A stretch of 50,188 nt of DNA from assembly GCA_009908915.1 (NCBI GenBank), contig JAAAOJ010000002.1, positions 1-50,188 of the forward strand, given 5' to 3'. The notes beneath the pieces were generated by a model. It worked only from the letters and a program-made list of their open reading frames with translations. It searched no databases and was not told where the DNA came from. The number at the start of each line of letters is the position of its first letter. Position 1 is the stretch's first letter. This stretch comes from Planctomycetota bacterium (GTDB lineage Bacteria; Planctomycetota; Phycisphaerae; SM23-33). Made by a program: the position numbers and the translations under genes. This document shows, piece by piece, positions 43,336 to 50,188 of this stretch.

Positions 43336-44664
43336 ATGCCGGAAATCCATGTTCCATGGGGCGACGGCGAAATGGCCGTCGCCATCTCCGACGACTGGAC
43401 GCTTCTGCCGCCGGCCGAGCCGAACCTTCGGCCCGCCGCGGCCGATTGGCGGCAGCGACTGGCCGCTGCGCTGAATCAGCCGGTCGCGGGCGACTCGCTG
43501 GCCGAGCGGCTTCGGCGCGTCGGCAAGGGACGCATCAGCATCATCGTCGAGGATATGACCCGTCACAGCCCGCTGGAGGAGATTCTCAGCGTCGTGCTGC
43601 GGGAAGTCCGCCACGCGGGCGTGCTCGAGGAACAGATGGAGATCGTCTTCGCTTGCGGCATGCACCCGCCGATGACCGAGGACGAAGCCAACGGCAAGCT
43701 CGGCGAGGCGATCGGCAATATCCGGTGGCGACACAATCCGTGGGACGATATCGGGCGGTACGCGCACCTCGGGCGGGTCGGCAAGGTCAACGTGCTCATC
43801 GACCGCGGTGTGGTTGACAGCGACCTGCGTATTCTGATCGCCTCCGTCAGCCCGCACCTGCAGGCCGGCTTCGGCGGGGGCTACAAGATGTACTTTCCCG
43901 GCTGCGGGGAGATCAGCAGCATCCGCCACCTGCACCGCGCCGGTATCCGCCGCCGCGGGCAGAACCAACTCGTCGGCCTCGATCCCGAGCGCAATCCCAT
44001 GCGGCGGGTGATCGACCGGGCCGGCGCGCTGGTCGACGCGGCCCACGGCGAAACGTTCAGCGTGCAGTACCTGCTCGACGCCGACGATCTGCCCGTCTCG
44101 ATAGCTGCCGGCGATCCTGTCTCCACGCATCGCATGCTGACCAAGACGTGCGGCAATGCCTGCGGGGTGATCCAGGAGAGCCCGGCCGACATCGTCGTGA
44201 CGAACGCCCACCCGCGCGACCACGATCTCTGGCAGTGCTTCAAGGCCATCCCGAACACTTGCTGGGCGGCGCGCGAGGGCGGCGTGGTGATCTGCCTCGC
44301 CCGGTGCCCGGCCGGCTTGAACGAGATGAAGACTATGAGCTGGCCCCTGAGTGCGGCCTGGACGCGGCGCGTGGTGCGGTTGCTGGGCCCCCACACCATC
44401 TGCTCGATCATGGACCGCCTGGTCAAGCAGCTTGCCGGCGACAGCCAGTGGTTCATACGACTGGCCACACAGATCCTCCAGCGCAACCATCTGATGATGG
44501 TTTCGCCGACGCTGGTCGAGCAGGGGGTGGAATTCCCCGGCATCGCGATGTTCGCCACGGTCGACGAGGCCCTCGCGGCGGCGGGCAAGGTCCTTGGCGG
44601 CGGGGTGCAACGCGTGGCCGTCTATCCCGCCGGTGGAGCGAGCTACCCGATTATTCGCGGGTAG
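43336..44664 (+). CDS. LarA-family (nickel-pincer racemase-like) protein
   Basis: A 442-residue member of the lactate racemase LarA/DUF2088 family. The N-terminal domain has EDMTRHSPLEE (DMTR at 73-76), ACGMHPPMTEDE with His110 and RHNPWDD (His133). SPHLQAGFGGGYKMYFPG places His174 and Lys184 exactly as the catalytic His and pincer-binding Lys of LarA. The common HRP motif is HPP here. LarA isomerises 2-hydroxy acids using the nickel-pincer nucleotide made by LarB, LarE and LarC, which are absent from the window. Other family members act on other hydroxy acids, so lactate is not assured. It starts 2 bases after the methyltransferase stop. Confidence 0.88.
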   Translation: MPEIHVPWGDGEMAVAISDDWTLLPPAEPNLRPAAADWRQRLAAALNQPVAGDSLAERLRRVGKGRISIIVEDMTRHSPLEEILSVVLREVRHAGVLEEQMEIVFACGMHPPMTEDEANGKLGEAIGNIRWRHNPWDDIGRYAHLGRVGKVNVLIDRGVVDSDLRILIASVSPHLQAGFGGGYKMYFPGCGEISSIRHLHRAGIRRRGQNQLVGLDPERNPMRRVIDRAGALVDAAHGETFSVQYLLDADDLPVSIAAGDPVSTHRMLTKTCGNACGVIQESPADIVVTNAHPRDHDLWQCFKAIPNTCWAAREGGVVICLARCPAGLNEMKTMSWPLSAAWTRRVVRLLGPHTICSIMDRLVKQLAGDSQWFIRLATQILQRNHLMMVSPTLVEQGVEFPGIAMFATVDEALAAAGKVLGGGVQRVAVYPAGGASYPIIRG

Positions 44665-44696
44665 GTCGATCAACGTCCAGCCTGGAGAAGGCACGG

Positions 44697-44866
44697 CCAC
44701 AGAGACGCGGAGGCGCAGAGAACGAAGGTTTGTTTTTGTAGTGATCTGTGCGGTTGTTATTTTCGACGCTTTGGCGAAGGGAATACAGCCTGCTTATTGC
44801 GAGCATGACGCAGTCAGTTCAACGCAAACACCTCTGGGCCTCTGTGTCTCTGTGGTGAAATACCCG
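44697..44866. repeat. Dispersed repeat with CACAGAGACGC/CTCTGTGTCTCTGTGG ends
   Basis: The gap between larA and the glycosyltransferase gene begins with CCACAGAGACGCGGAGGCGC and ends with CTCTGTGTCTCTGTGGTGAAA, roughly inverted ends around a lower-GC centre. A related CTTTGTGTCCTTCGTGTCC stretch lies at about 9038-9064 before rsfS. Sequences of this kind recur in many bacterial genomes as non-coding repeats. Confidence 0.55.
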
Positions 44867-44871
44867 AAACC

Positions 44872-46059
44872 ATGAAGCTTATCGCCATCATGCTCGTTGT
44901 CATCGCCGCCCTGAACGGGCTGGAGTGGCTGCTGCGCAACCTGCTGGCCCTGCGGGTCTGGCGGGCCCAGTTCCATCTGTCCGACGACTATCCGTTGACC
45001 TGCGAGGACTGGCCGACGCTCAGTGTCGTTCTTCCCGCCCGCAACGAGGAAGGCAACATCGGGCCGTGCCTGCGTTCGCTGCTGGAGCAGGACTACCCGG
45101 GTCTGGAGATCGTCGTCGTCGACGACCGCAGCACCGACCGCACAGGCGAGATCATCTCAGACCTGGCCGAGGGGGACGACCGCCTTCGGCTGGTGCGCAT
45201 CGAGGAGTTGTCCGACGGCTGGTGCGGCAAGAACCACGCGATGCAGCGCGGCATCGAGCAGACGACCGGTGAGTGGATTCTCATGCACGACGCCGACTGC
45301 CGGCAGGTCTGCCCGCGGACGCTCAAACTCGCCGTGCAGCACGCACTCGACACGCAGGCCGATATGCTCAGCCTCCTGCCGGAGCACCACCTGGGCGGCT
45401 TCTGGGAAGATTACCTACAACCTATCTGCTCCGGCGTGCTGATGATCTGGTTCCGCCCCGATCGCGTCAACGACGTGGGCCGCACGACGGCCTTCGCCAA
45501 CGGCATGTTCATGCTGATGCGTCGCGAGGCCTACGACGCCATCGGCACGCACGAGGCGGTCAAGAGCTCGCTCATCGAGGACATGGACATGGCCCGGCGG
45601 GTCAAGGGGTGCGGCATGACATTGCGGGTCGCACCGAGCACCGACCTGTTCCGCGTCCGCATGTACACCACGCTTTCGCAGATCCATCGCGGGTGGGTGC
45701 GGATTTTCGTCGGCTCGTTCCAAACGTTGGGCGGCTTGGCCAAGGCCCTGGCGGTGTTGGTGGGTCGCGGCGTGACGCCCACGGTCATGTGCGCAGTCGG
45801 CTGGATTATGGCGACCAGCGGAGTCGCGCCACAGGCCTGGTGGCGGTCGCTGGCGGCGGTCGGCACGTTCAGTCTGGCCGCTCAGCTGATCATGACGGCC
45901 CGGTACTACAAGCATTTGAAATCACGCTGGTACTACGGGCTGACGTATCCGCTGGGTTGTGCGATGGTGGCGGCGATGCTCGTGCGGGCCATGGTCAAGC
46001 TTCGGCCGGGCGGGACGATTCTCTGGCGCGGCACGCGTTATTGCATCAGGAACGCGTGA
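44872..46059 (+). CDS. Membrane glycosyltransferase, family 2
   Basis: A 395-residue GT-A enzyme. An N-terminal membrane segment (about 2-25) leads to LSVVLPARNEEGNIGPCLRSLLEQDYP, VVVDDRSTDRTG and the metal-binding HDADC. The acceptor region has SSLIEDMDMARRVKGCG. Three or four C-terminal membrane segments follow (about 300-380). The arrangement resembles HpnB-like and carotenoid-type lipid glycosyltransferases, but no hopanoid or carotenoid genes are adjacent, so the acceptor is unknown. Confidence 0.88.
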   Translation: MKLIAIMLVVIAALNGLEWLLRNLLALRVWRAQFHLSDDYPLTCEDWPTLSVVLPARNEEGNIGPCLRSLLEQDYPGLEIVVVDDRSTDRTGEIISDLAEGDDRLRLVRIEELSDGWCGKNHAMQRGIEQTTGEWILMHDADCRQVCPRTLKLAVQHALDTQADMLSLLPEHHLGGFWEDYLQPICSGVLMIWFRPDRVNDVGRTTAFANGMFMLMRREAYDAIGTHEAVKSSLIEDMDMARRVKGCGMTLRVAPSTDLFRVRMYTTLSQIHRGWVRIFVGSFQTLGGLAKALAVLVGRGVTPTVMCAVGWIMATSGVAPQAWWRSLAAVGTFSLAAQLIMTARYYKHLKSRWYYGLTYPLGCAMVAAMLVRAMVKLRPGGTILWRGTRYCIRNA

Positions 46060-46206
46060 GCGGTGCTGCTCGCCGCGCGGGTTGCTTGGCTTGCCCGCCG
46101 CGGCCGGTCTGATTCATGCGCGACGCGATCGGTTATGCATGGCGGCCCGTGCCAGCGGCATGCCGCGGGGATCACTACACCACGCAAGGCGTCTGTGCGC
46201 GGCGTA

Positions 46207-47310
46207 TCAGTTGCCGAGGGTCTGTCGCATCAGTTTGAATCCAAGCAGCGATTGCGTGATGACCATTTGCTTTCGACCGGGCAGGATCGTAATCGAGCCC
46301 TTGCCTTCCGGCCTCCACATCTCCTCGCCGATGGATTCCTTGATCATCTTGACGATCGTCTCCCGCTGCCGGGTGCGAAGCTCGCTGACGTCCGTTTCCC
46401 CGCTGTCATCGTCATTGTCGTCGTCGGGTTCGAACAGGCCGCCGAGGTCACCGTTGTCGTTGTCGCCGCCTGCCTCAGCATTGCTGCCTGTCGTACTGTC
46501 CAGGTTGACGCGGGGGGCCTTGAAGTTCGGCACGACGGCGAGCAGGTCGGCGATGTCGTAGACGACCGTTCGCATCTCGCCGCGAAAAACTTCGCCGGTG
46601 GCAATTCGGACCATGCCATCGTCCACCACCCAGTAGACGCTGGAGAGTTTGTCCCGGTCGGCATTGATTTCCTTCAGCATGAGGTCCAGGGCCGTTGCGA
46701 CGCTCACGCCACGGGCCTGGTAGGAAATCGGCGTGGCCCGTTCGACACCGACGTTCTTAAGCGATCGCCAGTTGACGTGGAAGTTCAGGCCGGTCATGTC
46801 GCGGAAATACTGTACGACGTCGGACAGCGGGACGCCCTCGAACTTGAACTCGCGTGCGACGGCCGCTCGGCCTGCGGGCCGAACCTGGGCCGCCTTGCCG
46901 CGGCTGGACCGGCGCGGCGGGGCCAGTGCGTTGCGTGTTCGCCGGCTGAGGACGCGGGACTGCGTGGTTACGTGGACCACGCCGTCTTCGACGTAGTAGC
47001 TCAGCGGGCGGCGGGGGGCGGCGATCTGCGCCAGCAGCAGCTCCAGGATCTGTCCCGTCGTGGCGTTCCGCCCTTTGACGACGACCTTCTCGGTGAGATT
47101 CGCCTCGGCTCGTTCCAGCGCCAGCCAGTCGACCTCGATTTTCACGCCGCCGAGCTTGGCCAGGCGACTGACGGCGTCGCGCGGCGATCCCGTCAGCGAA
47201 TAGCGGTCCTGCTGTTTCTTCAGCATCGCTTCGGTGTCGGCCGCCATCGATACACCGGTCGTCAGCAGTATCGCGGCCACAAGCAATCCGAACGTCAGTT
47301 GCTTCATCAT
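46207..47310 (-). CDS. Secreted protein with two STN/secretin-N-like modules
   Basis: A 367-residue exported protein (signal peptide about 1-23). Residues about 40-115 (SPRDAVSRLAKLGGVKIEVDWLAL, TTGQILELLLAQIAAPRRPLSYYVEDGVVHVTT) and 150-240 (KFEGVPLSDVVQYFRDMTGLNFHVNW, SVATALDLMLKE, VYWVVDDGMVRIAT) look like two copies of the small alpha/beta domain seen at the N-terminus of secretins and TonB receptors. An Asp-rich linker (about 285-305) and a C-terminal domain (IVKMIKESIGEEMWRP, LPGRKQMVITQ) follow. There is no secretin pore domain. Similar planctomycete proteins are of unknown role. Confidence 0.75.
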   Translation of the reverse strand: MMKQLTFGLLVAAILLTTGVSMAADTEAMLKKQQDRYSLTGSPRDAVSRLAKLGGVKIEVDWLALERAEANLTEKVVVKGRNATTGQILELLLAQIAAPRRPLSYYVEDGVVHVTTQSRVLSRRTRNALAPPRRSSRGKAAQVRPAGRAAVAREFKFEGVPLSDVVQYFRDMTGLNFHVNWRSLKNVGVERATPISYQARGVSVATALDLMLKEINADRDKLSSVYWVVDDGMVRIATGEVFRGEMRTVVYDIADLLAVVPNFKAPRVNLDSTTGSNAEAGGDNDNGDLGGLFEPDDDNDDDSGETDVSELRTRQRETIVKMIKESIGEEMWRPEGKGSITILPGRKQMVITQSLLGFKLMRQTLGN

Positions 47311-47750
47311 GTGTCTCTCCTCTGGCCGAACCGTTGCGCTGCCCGGTCGGGCGCGGGATCAACCGGCAGACGGCTTGCCGCCGACGTCTGCATTGAACGG
47401 TTCGGCAGTTCTGTGTCCAAAGGGCCTCTTGTGCATATGCGTTGGGACAGTACATGAACGGATCCAGACTTATGTCCGCGTCCGCCCTCTTGCCCATATG
47501 CGTTGGGACAGTACATGAACGGATCCAGACTTATGTCCGCGTCCGTCCTCTTGCCCATATGCGTTGGGACAGTACGGGCCGGCTATGGTTAGTACGTTTC
47601 CGCGAAAATATCGCCGACATGGCGGCTGCTTGCCGAAACTTCGGGTGCGAGGCCTTGACGTACCCGGCCGCTGGGGCTTAGCATAGCGTGGATCCGGCTG
47701 TTCGGCGTCCTTTTATCTTTCTCATATTCAGATACATACGAGCAGTGGGC
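47311..47750. other. Divergent intergenic region with 61-bp tandem repeats
   Basis: Lies between the divergent STN-like and zinc-ribbon/GYF genes. Apart from the tandem array at 47425-47574, it contains a hairpin-prone CGGCAGACGGCTTGCCG segment near 47363. No gene is supported; frames in the array merely repeat. Confidence 0.6.
47425..47574. repeat. 61-bp tandem repeat, about 2.4 copies
   Basis: CATATGCGTTGGGACAGTAC begins at 47434, 47495 and 47556, a period of 61. The two full units differ at one base (CCGCCC/CCGTCC). Each holds GGACA...TGTCC arms enclosing GGATCC, so each can fold into a hairpin. The third copy breaks off at CAGTAC. Position between divergent genes leaves a regulatory role open. 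Confidence 0.95.
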
Positions 47751-49418
47751 ATGATTAACTCTTATTGCAGAATATGCGGCCTCCACATCAGTGTTCCTGA
47801 TGACTTTGCGGCGGGCAAGGGCTCCTGTCCCCGTTGCAAGACGCAGCTTCGCATTCCCCGGCCCCTGCCGGAGGGCCGTCCCGAGTACAGGCCCGGAGTC
47901 CGCTATGTGGCTGAGCCGGCCCGGTCGAAACGCTCGAAGGTCCAGACGCCGGAAGTCGTCGGGCCAAGGCTCGGGCCGTCGGTACGCTATCATTGCAGCG
48001 AGTGCGGCGAACGCTACGAGAGCCTCCGCGCCCCTCGCTGGGAACAGGGGCGGTGCCCGCGATGCGGGACCGTCAATCGCCAGGCGGTCAAGTCGGTGAT
48101 CTTTCCCCGGCCGCAGCGACACGTCGAGCCGTACGAAGACAGCGAGGCCCTCGGCGGCGACGATGCCGTCGCCCGCCAGGCGCAGAAGGACGCCGATGCC
48201 GTCGACGCCGAGATCGACGGCGCGGCCGAACTCGACATGCGCGACGATTGTCTGGTGGCTCGTCCAGCTCGGTCGGTCGCGCCAGATGCCGACATCATCG
48301 ACGGCCGGTTGATCGACGAGGAGGCCGATCTCGCGGGAGCGATGCCCGTCGACATGGAGGCAGGTGCTTCGCCCTTCCCCGAACCCGGTGCCCCCCAAAC
48401 CGGGCCCGAGGACTCGCAAGCGTCCGCGTCCTCCGACGAGGCGCCCGCGTGGTCGTACCTGATGAAGGGCAAAAAGCACGGGCCGATCTCCAAGGCGGAA
48501 CTGATGGATCGGCTGGCTGCGGGGCACATCAACCCGTCCGTGCTGGTCTATCACGACGGTATGGACGGTTGGCACCCGGTCGAAGACGTCGACGAACTGG
48601 CCGCCGCCCTGGAGACCGCGCCCGCCGTCACCGACGAGGCCGACCAGCGCGCGAACGAACCCGTCCCCTTGCCACCTGCCGTCGTCAGGCCGTCGCGGGA
48701 CGTCGCCGACGCCTGCTCCCGGATGATCTGGCTGTTCATGGCCGGGGCGTCATTGACGGTTCTGCTGGCTGTGACACGGGACACGTTCTACAATATCGGC
48801 AGCCGATTCATGCTCGGCACGGGCCTGGTGCTGGCGACACTGCTGGCCGTCGGGGCCGCCTACGGCCTGGTCCTGTTGGTGCGCAGCCGCGAGGTCATCC
48901 GGCGGCTGGCCGGATCGGCGCGGACCCAGGCGATTCTCGGCACGGGCGGGCTGGTCGCATGCATGGCCGTGGCCGTCGCGCTGGCGGTCACGCCCCAGCA
49001 GACATCCGCCATGCAAGCCGACGACGAGGGCGACTCGGACATCGCCCAGGCCAAAGTCATCTTCAACGCGCTGTCCTCCGGCGAGGAAGGGGCCGCTGAG
49101 CAGTTTGTCGCCCTCTCGCGCCTCGACATGTTCGGCGAGGATTTCGGCGAGAGGTTCCGTGCCCTGGACGACCCCGGCCAGCAGAGCCGCGAGACCTGGC
49201 GGCTGCTCTCAGAGTTCAAGACCCGCTGCAATCCCATTCGCATGCCGGCCGAGCAGATCAGCGGTTGGCGCGTCCTGGACCGCGACCTAGACTCGGCCTA
49301 CGTGTCCGTGCCGTGTCCGGCGTCGCCCGACCAACGCCTCTACATGCGAATCGAAAACGGGTTGCTGACGGAACTTTCGCTCGGTACGGTGGAGACACCG
49401 GACGGTGAAGCAGAATAG
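47751..49418 (+). CDS. Zinc-ribbon, GYF_2-domain membrane protein
   Basis: A 555-residue protein. Two zinc ribbons at the N-terminus: CRICGLHISVPDDFAAGKGSCPRCK and CSECG...GRCPRCG (about residues 6-35 and 83-110). An acidic low-complexity segment follows. A GYF_2 domain (about 232-285) reads WSYLMKGKKHGPISKAELMDRLAAG through GMDGWHPVEDV. Three membrane segments lie at about 328-440. The final ~110 residues form a soluble domain (EQFVALSRLDMFGEDFGERF ... LTELSLGTVE). GYF_2 domains are common in bacterial membrane proteins and presumably bind proline-rich peptides. ATG 47751 begins the first ribbon; no strong binding site is seen. Confidence 0.82.
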   Translation: MINSYCRICGLHISVPDDFAAGKGSCPRCKTQLRIPRPLPEGRPEYRPGVRYVAEPARSKRSKVQTPEVVGPRLGPSVRYHCSECGERYESLRAPRWEQGRCPRCGTVNRQAVKSVIFPRPQRHVEPYEDSEALGGDDAVARQAQKDADAVDAEIDGAAELDMRDDCLVARPARSVAPDADIIDGRLIDEEADLAGAMPVDMEAGASPFPEPGAPQTGPEDSQASASSDEAPAWSYLMKGKKHGPISKAELMDRLAAGHINPSVLVYHDGMDGWHPVEDVDELAAALETAPAVTDEADQRANEPVPLPPAVVRPSRDVADACSRMIWLFMAGASLTVLLAVTRDTFYNIGSRFMLGTGLVLATLLAVGAAYGLVLLVRSREVIRRLAGSARTQAILGTGGLVACMAVAVALAVTPQQTSAMQADDEGDSDIAQAKVIFNALSSGEEGAAEQFVALSRLDMFGEDFGERFRALDDPGQQSRETWRLLSEFKTRCNPIRMPAEQISGWRVLDRDLDSAYVSVPCPASPDQRLYMRIENGLLTELSLGTVETPDGEAE

Positions 49419-49504
49419 ACCGTCCGCATTCGCCTCGCCGTGCGGTGTATCGTATAGTTCATTCAGGACGAGCCGTCGGCGCTGGTCCGGATGCGGAGAA
49501 TGCG

Positions 49505-49906
49505 ATGTCGATCGGTGGGCTTTCCAACTCGATGCACGTGGCCATTGGCGGCATGCAGGCACAGATGACGCGATGCGGCGTGATCGCCACGAACGTCGCC
49601 AACGCGCGCACCACGCGAACGCCCGAGGGTGGAGCCTACCGTCGCAAGGACGTGGTCTTCACCGACAACGGCCGCCCGCCGGGCGGCGTGCGGGTGGATG
49701 TGGTCGAGGACCCGGACCCCACGCGATCGGAGTTCAATCCCCGCCACCCGGATGCCAACGCCGACGGCTTTGTCGAAATGCCCAACGTCGACCCCGCCCG
49801 TGAAATGGTCGACCTCGTCCAGACGCAGAATGACTTCGTGGCCAATCTCGCCGCCGTCAAGACGGCCCAGGACATGTACGACGCCGCTGTCGACGTCCTC
49901 GCCTGA
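49505..49906 (+). CDS. flgC: Flagellar basal-body rod protein FlgC-like
   Basis: A 133-residue proximal-rod protein. The N-terminal helix and motif (GGMQAQMTRCGVIATNVANARTTRTPEGGAYRRKDVVF) match FlgC, as do FNPRHPDANADGFVEMPNVDPAREMVDLVQTQNDFVANLAAVKTAQDMYD near the C-terminus. Length is typical. FlgB and FliE usually adjoin flgC, but here the preceding gene is unrelated and the long repeat begins 26 bases after the stop, so this is either an isolated gene or the edge of a flagellar cluster beyond the window. ATG 49505 starts the conserved helix; a binding site is weak. Confidence 0.88.
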   Translation: MSIGGLSNSMHVAIGGMQAQMTRCGVIATNVANARTTRTPEGGAYRRKDVVFTDNGRPPGGVRVDVVEDPDPTRSEFNPRHPDANADGFVEMPNVDPAREMVDLVQTQNDFVANLAAVKTAQDMYDAAVDVLA

Positions 49907-49932
49907 CCCTGCGGCGACGGCCCTCAGTCCTT

Positions 49933-50188
49933 CGTGTGCGACACGTTTCGGTGGCGGCGAAGACCTTCCATTGGCCCAGGACCTGCCGGTGTCCAGCCCC
50001 GGCGGGGGCGGCGTTCAATAGCCCCTCGCGTGAGCGTGGTCCGGATCGTTCCCGCGGTCAAGCCCCGCCAGCCGTCCGTTTAGCAATGGATCGCGTCGCG
50101 AGGCCGAGGCATTTTGCCAAGCATCAAGGAGCGGACACGCAGGTGAATGAGTACATTCACCGAGTTTTCGCGACAAGGACGCGCAGGT
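49933..50188. repeat. Long direct repeat, right copy
   Basis: A 256-bp copy of 681-939, same orientation, ending exactly at the window edge with GACGCGCAGGT. Its small hairpin is shortened (CCCCTCGCGTGAGCGTGG) relative to the left copy; the TGAATG-AGTA-CATTCA palindrome is intact. Confidence 0.95.

Overview
The window looks like a chromosomal fragment of a high-GC, Gram-negative bacterium, most likely a planctomycete (Planctomycetota, perhaps the Phycisphaerae side). This is inferred from gene content and style: a PEP-CTERM protein beside a prepilin-like protein, a K+-dependent membrane pyrophosphatase, GYF_2/zinc-ribbon membrane proteins, many secreted or lipidated proteins of no known family, and large numbers of GC-rich dispersed repeats. 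No rRNA, tRNA, CRISPR array, phage or complete insertion sequence was seen.

Layout. 1-1433: non-coding, repeat-rich. 1434-3199: murI and a HEAT-repeat lipoprotein. 3251-5113: decaying genes (an alcohol dehydrogenase broken by a repeat insertion and joined to the tail of a hexose-6-phosphate mutarotase; a thioesterase; a frameshifted phosphoesterase remnant). 5144-9994: tspO, rpsU, hppA, rsfS and a small basic protein. 10170-14028: a mobile-element-like repeat, a 142-bp tandem array, argS, a divergent RNase HII-like protein and a STAS protein. 14122-15333: two more copies of the 120-bp element around a methyltransferase gene. 15496-19663: five overlapping genes (PEP-CTERM protein, prepilin-like protein, metal-binding lipoprotein, ABC ATPase, ABC permease) behind a palindromic operator candidate. 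19752-25653: an NAD-linked bidirectional [NiFe]-hydrogenase operon (hoxF with fused E domain, U, Y, H, maturation protease, lone receiver) behind a near-perfect Rex site. 25915-34308: mixed accessory genes (EF-hand membrane protein, TPR/metalloprotease pair, FmdB zinc ribbon, orphan HicB, Xer recombinase, msrA). 34570-37292: a PAS histidine kinase/NarL-type regulator pair. 38053-46059: phoA, lgt, two methyltransferases, a LarA-like protein and a glycosyltransferase. 46207-49906: a two-module secreted protein, a 61-bp tandem repeat, a zinc-ribbon/GYF_2 membrane protein and flgC.

How it fits together. The hydrogenase would exchange electrons between H2 and NAD(H), and the Rex site suggests expression when NADH is high. 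The pyrophosphatase would conserve energy from PPi. Together they suggest an anaerobic or fermentative, energy-limited lifestyle.

The least familiar parts are the PEP-CTERM/prepilin/metal-ABC operon with its palindrome, and the repeat biology: a 120-bp inverted-repeat element that supplies a ribosome binding site, a REP family that broke one gene and lengthened another in frame, and a ~257-bp direct repeat at both ends of the window.
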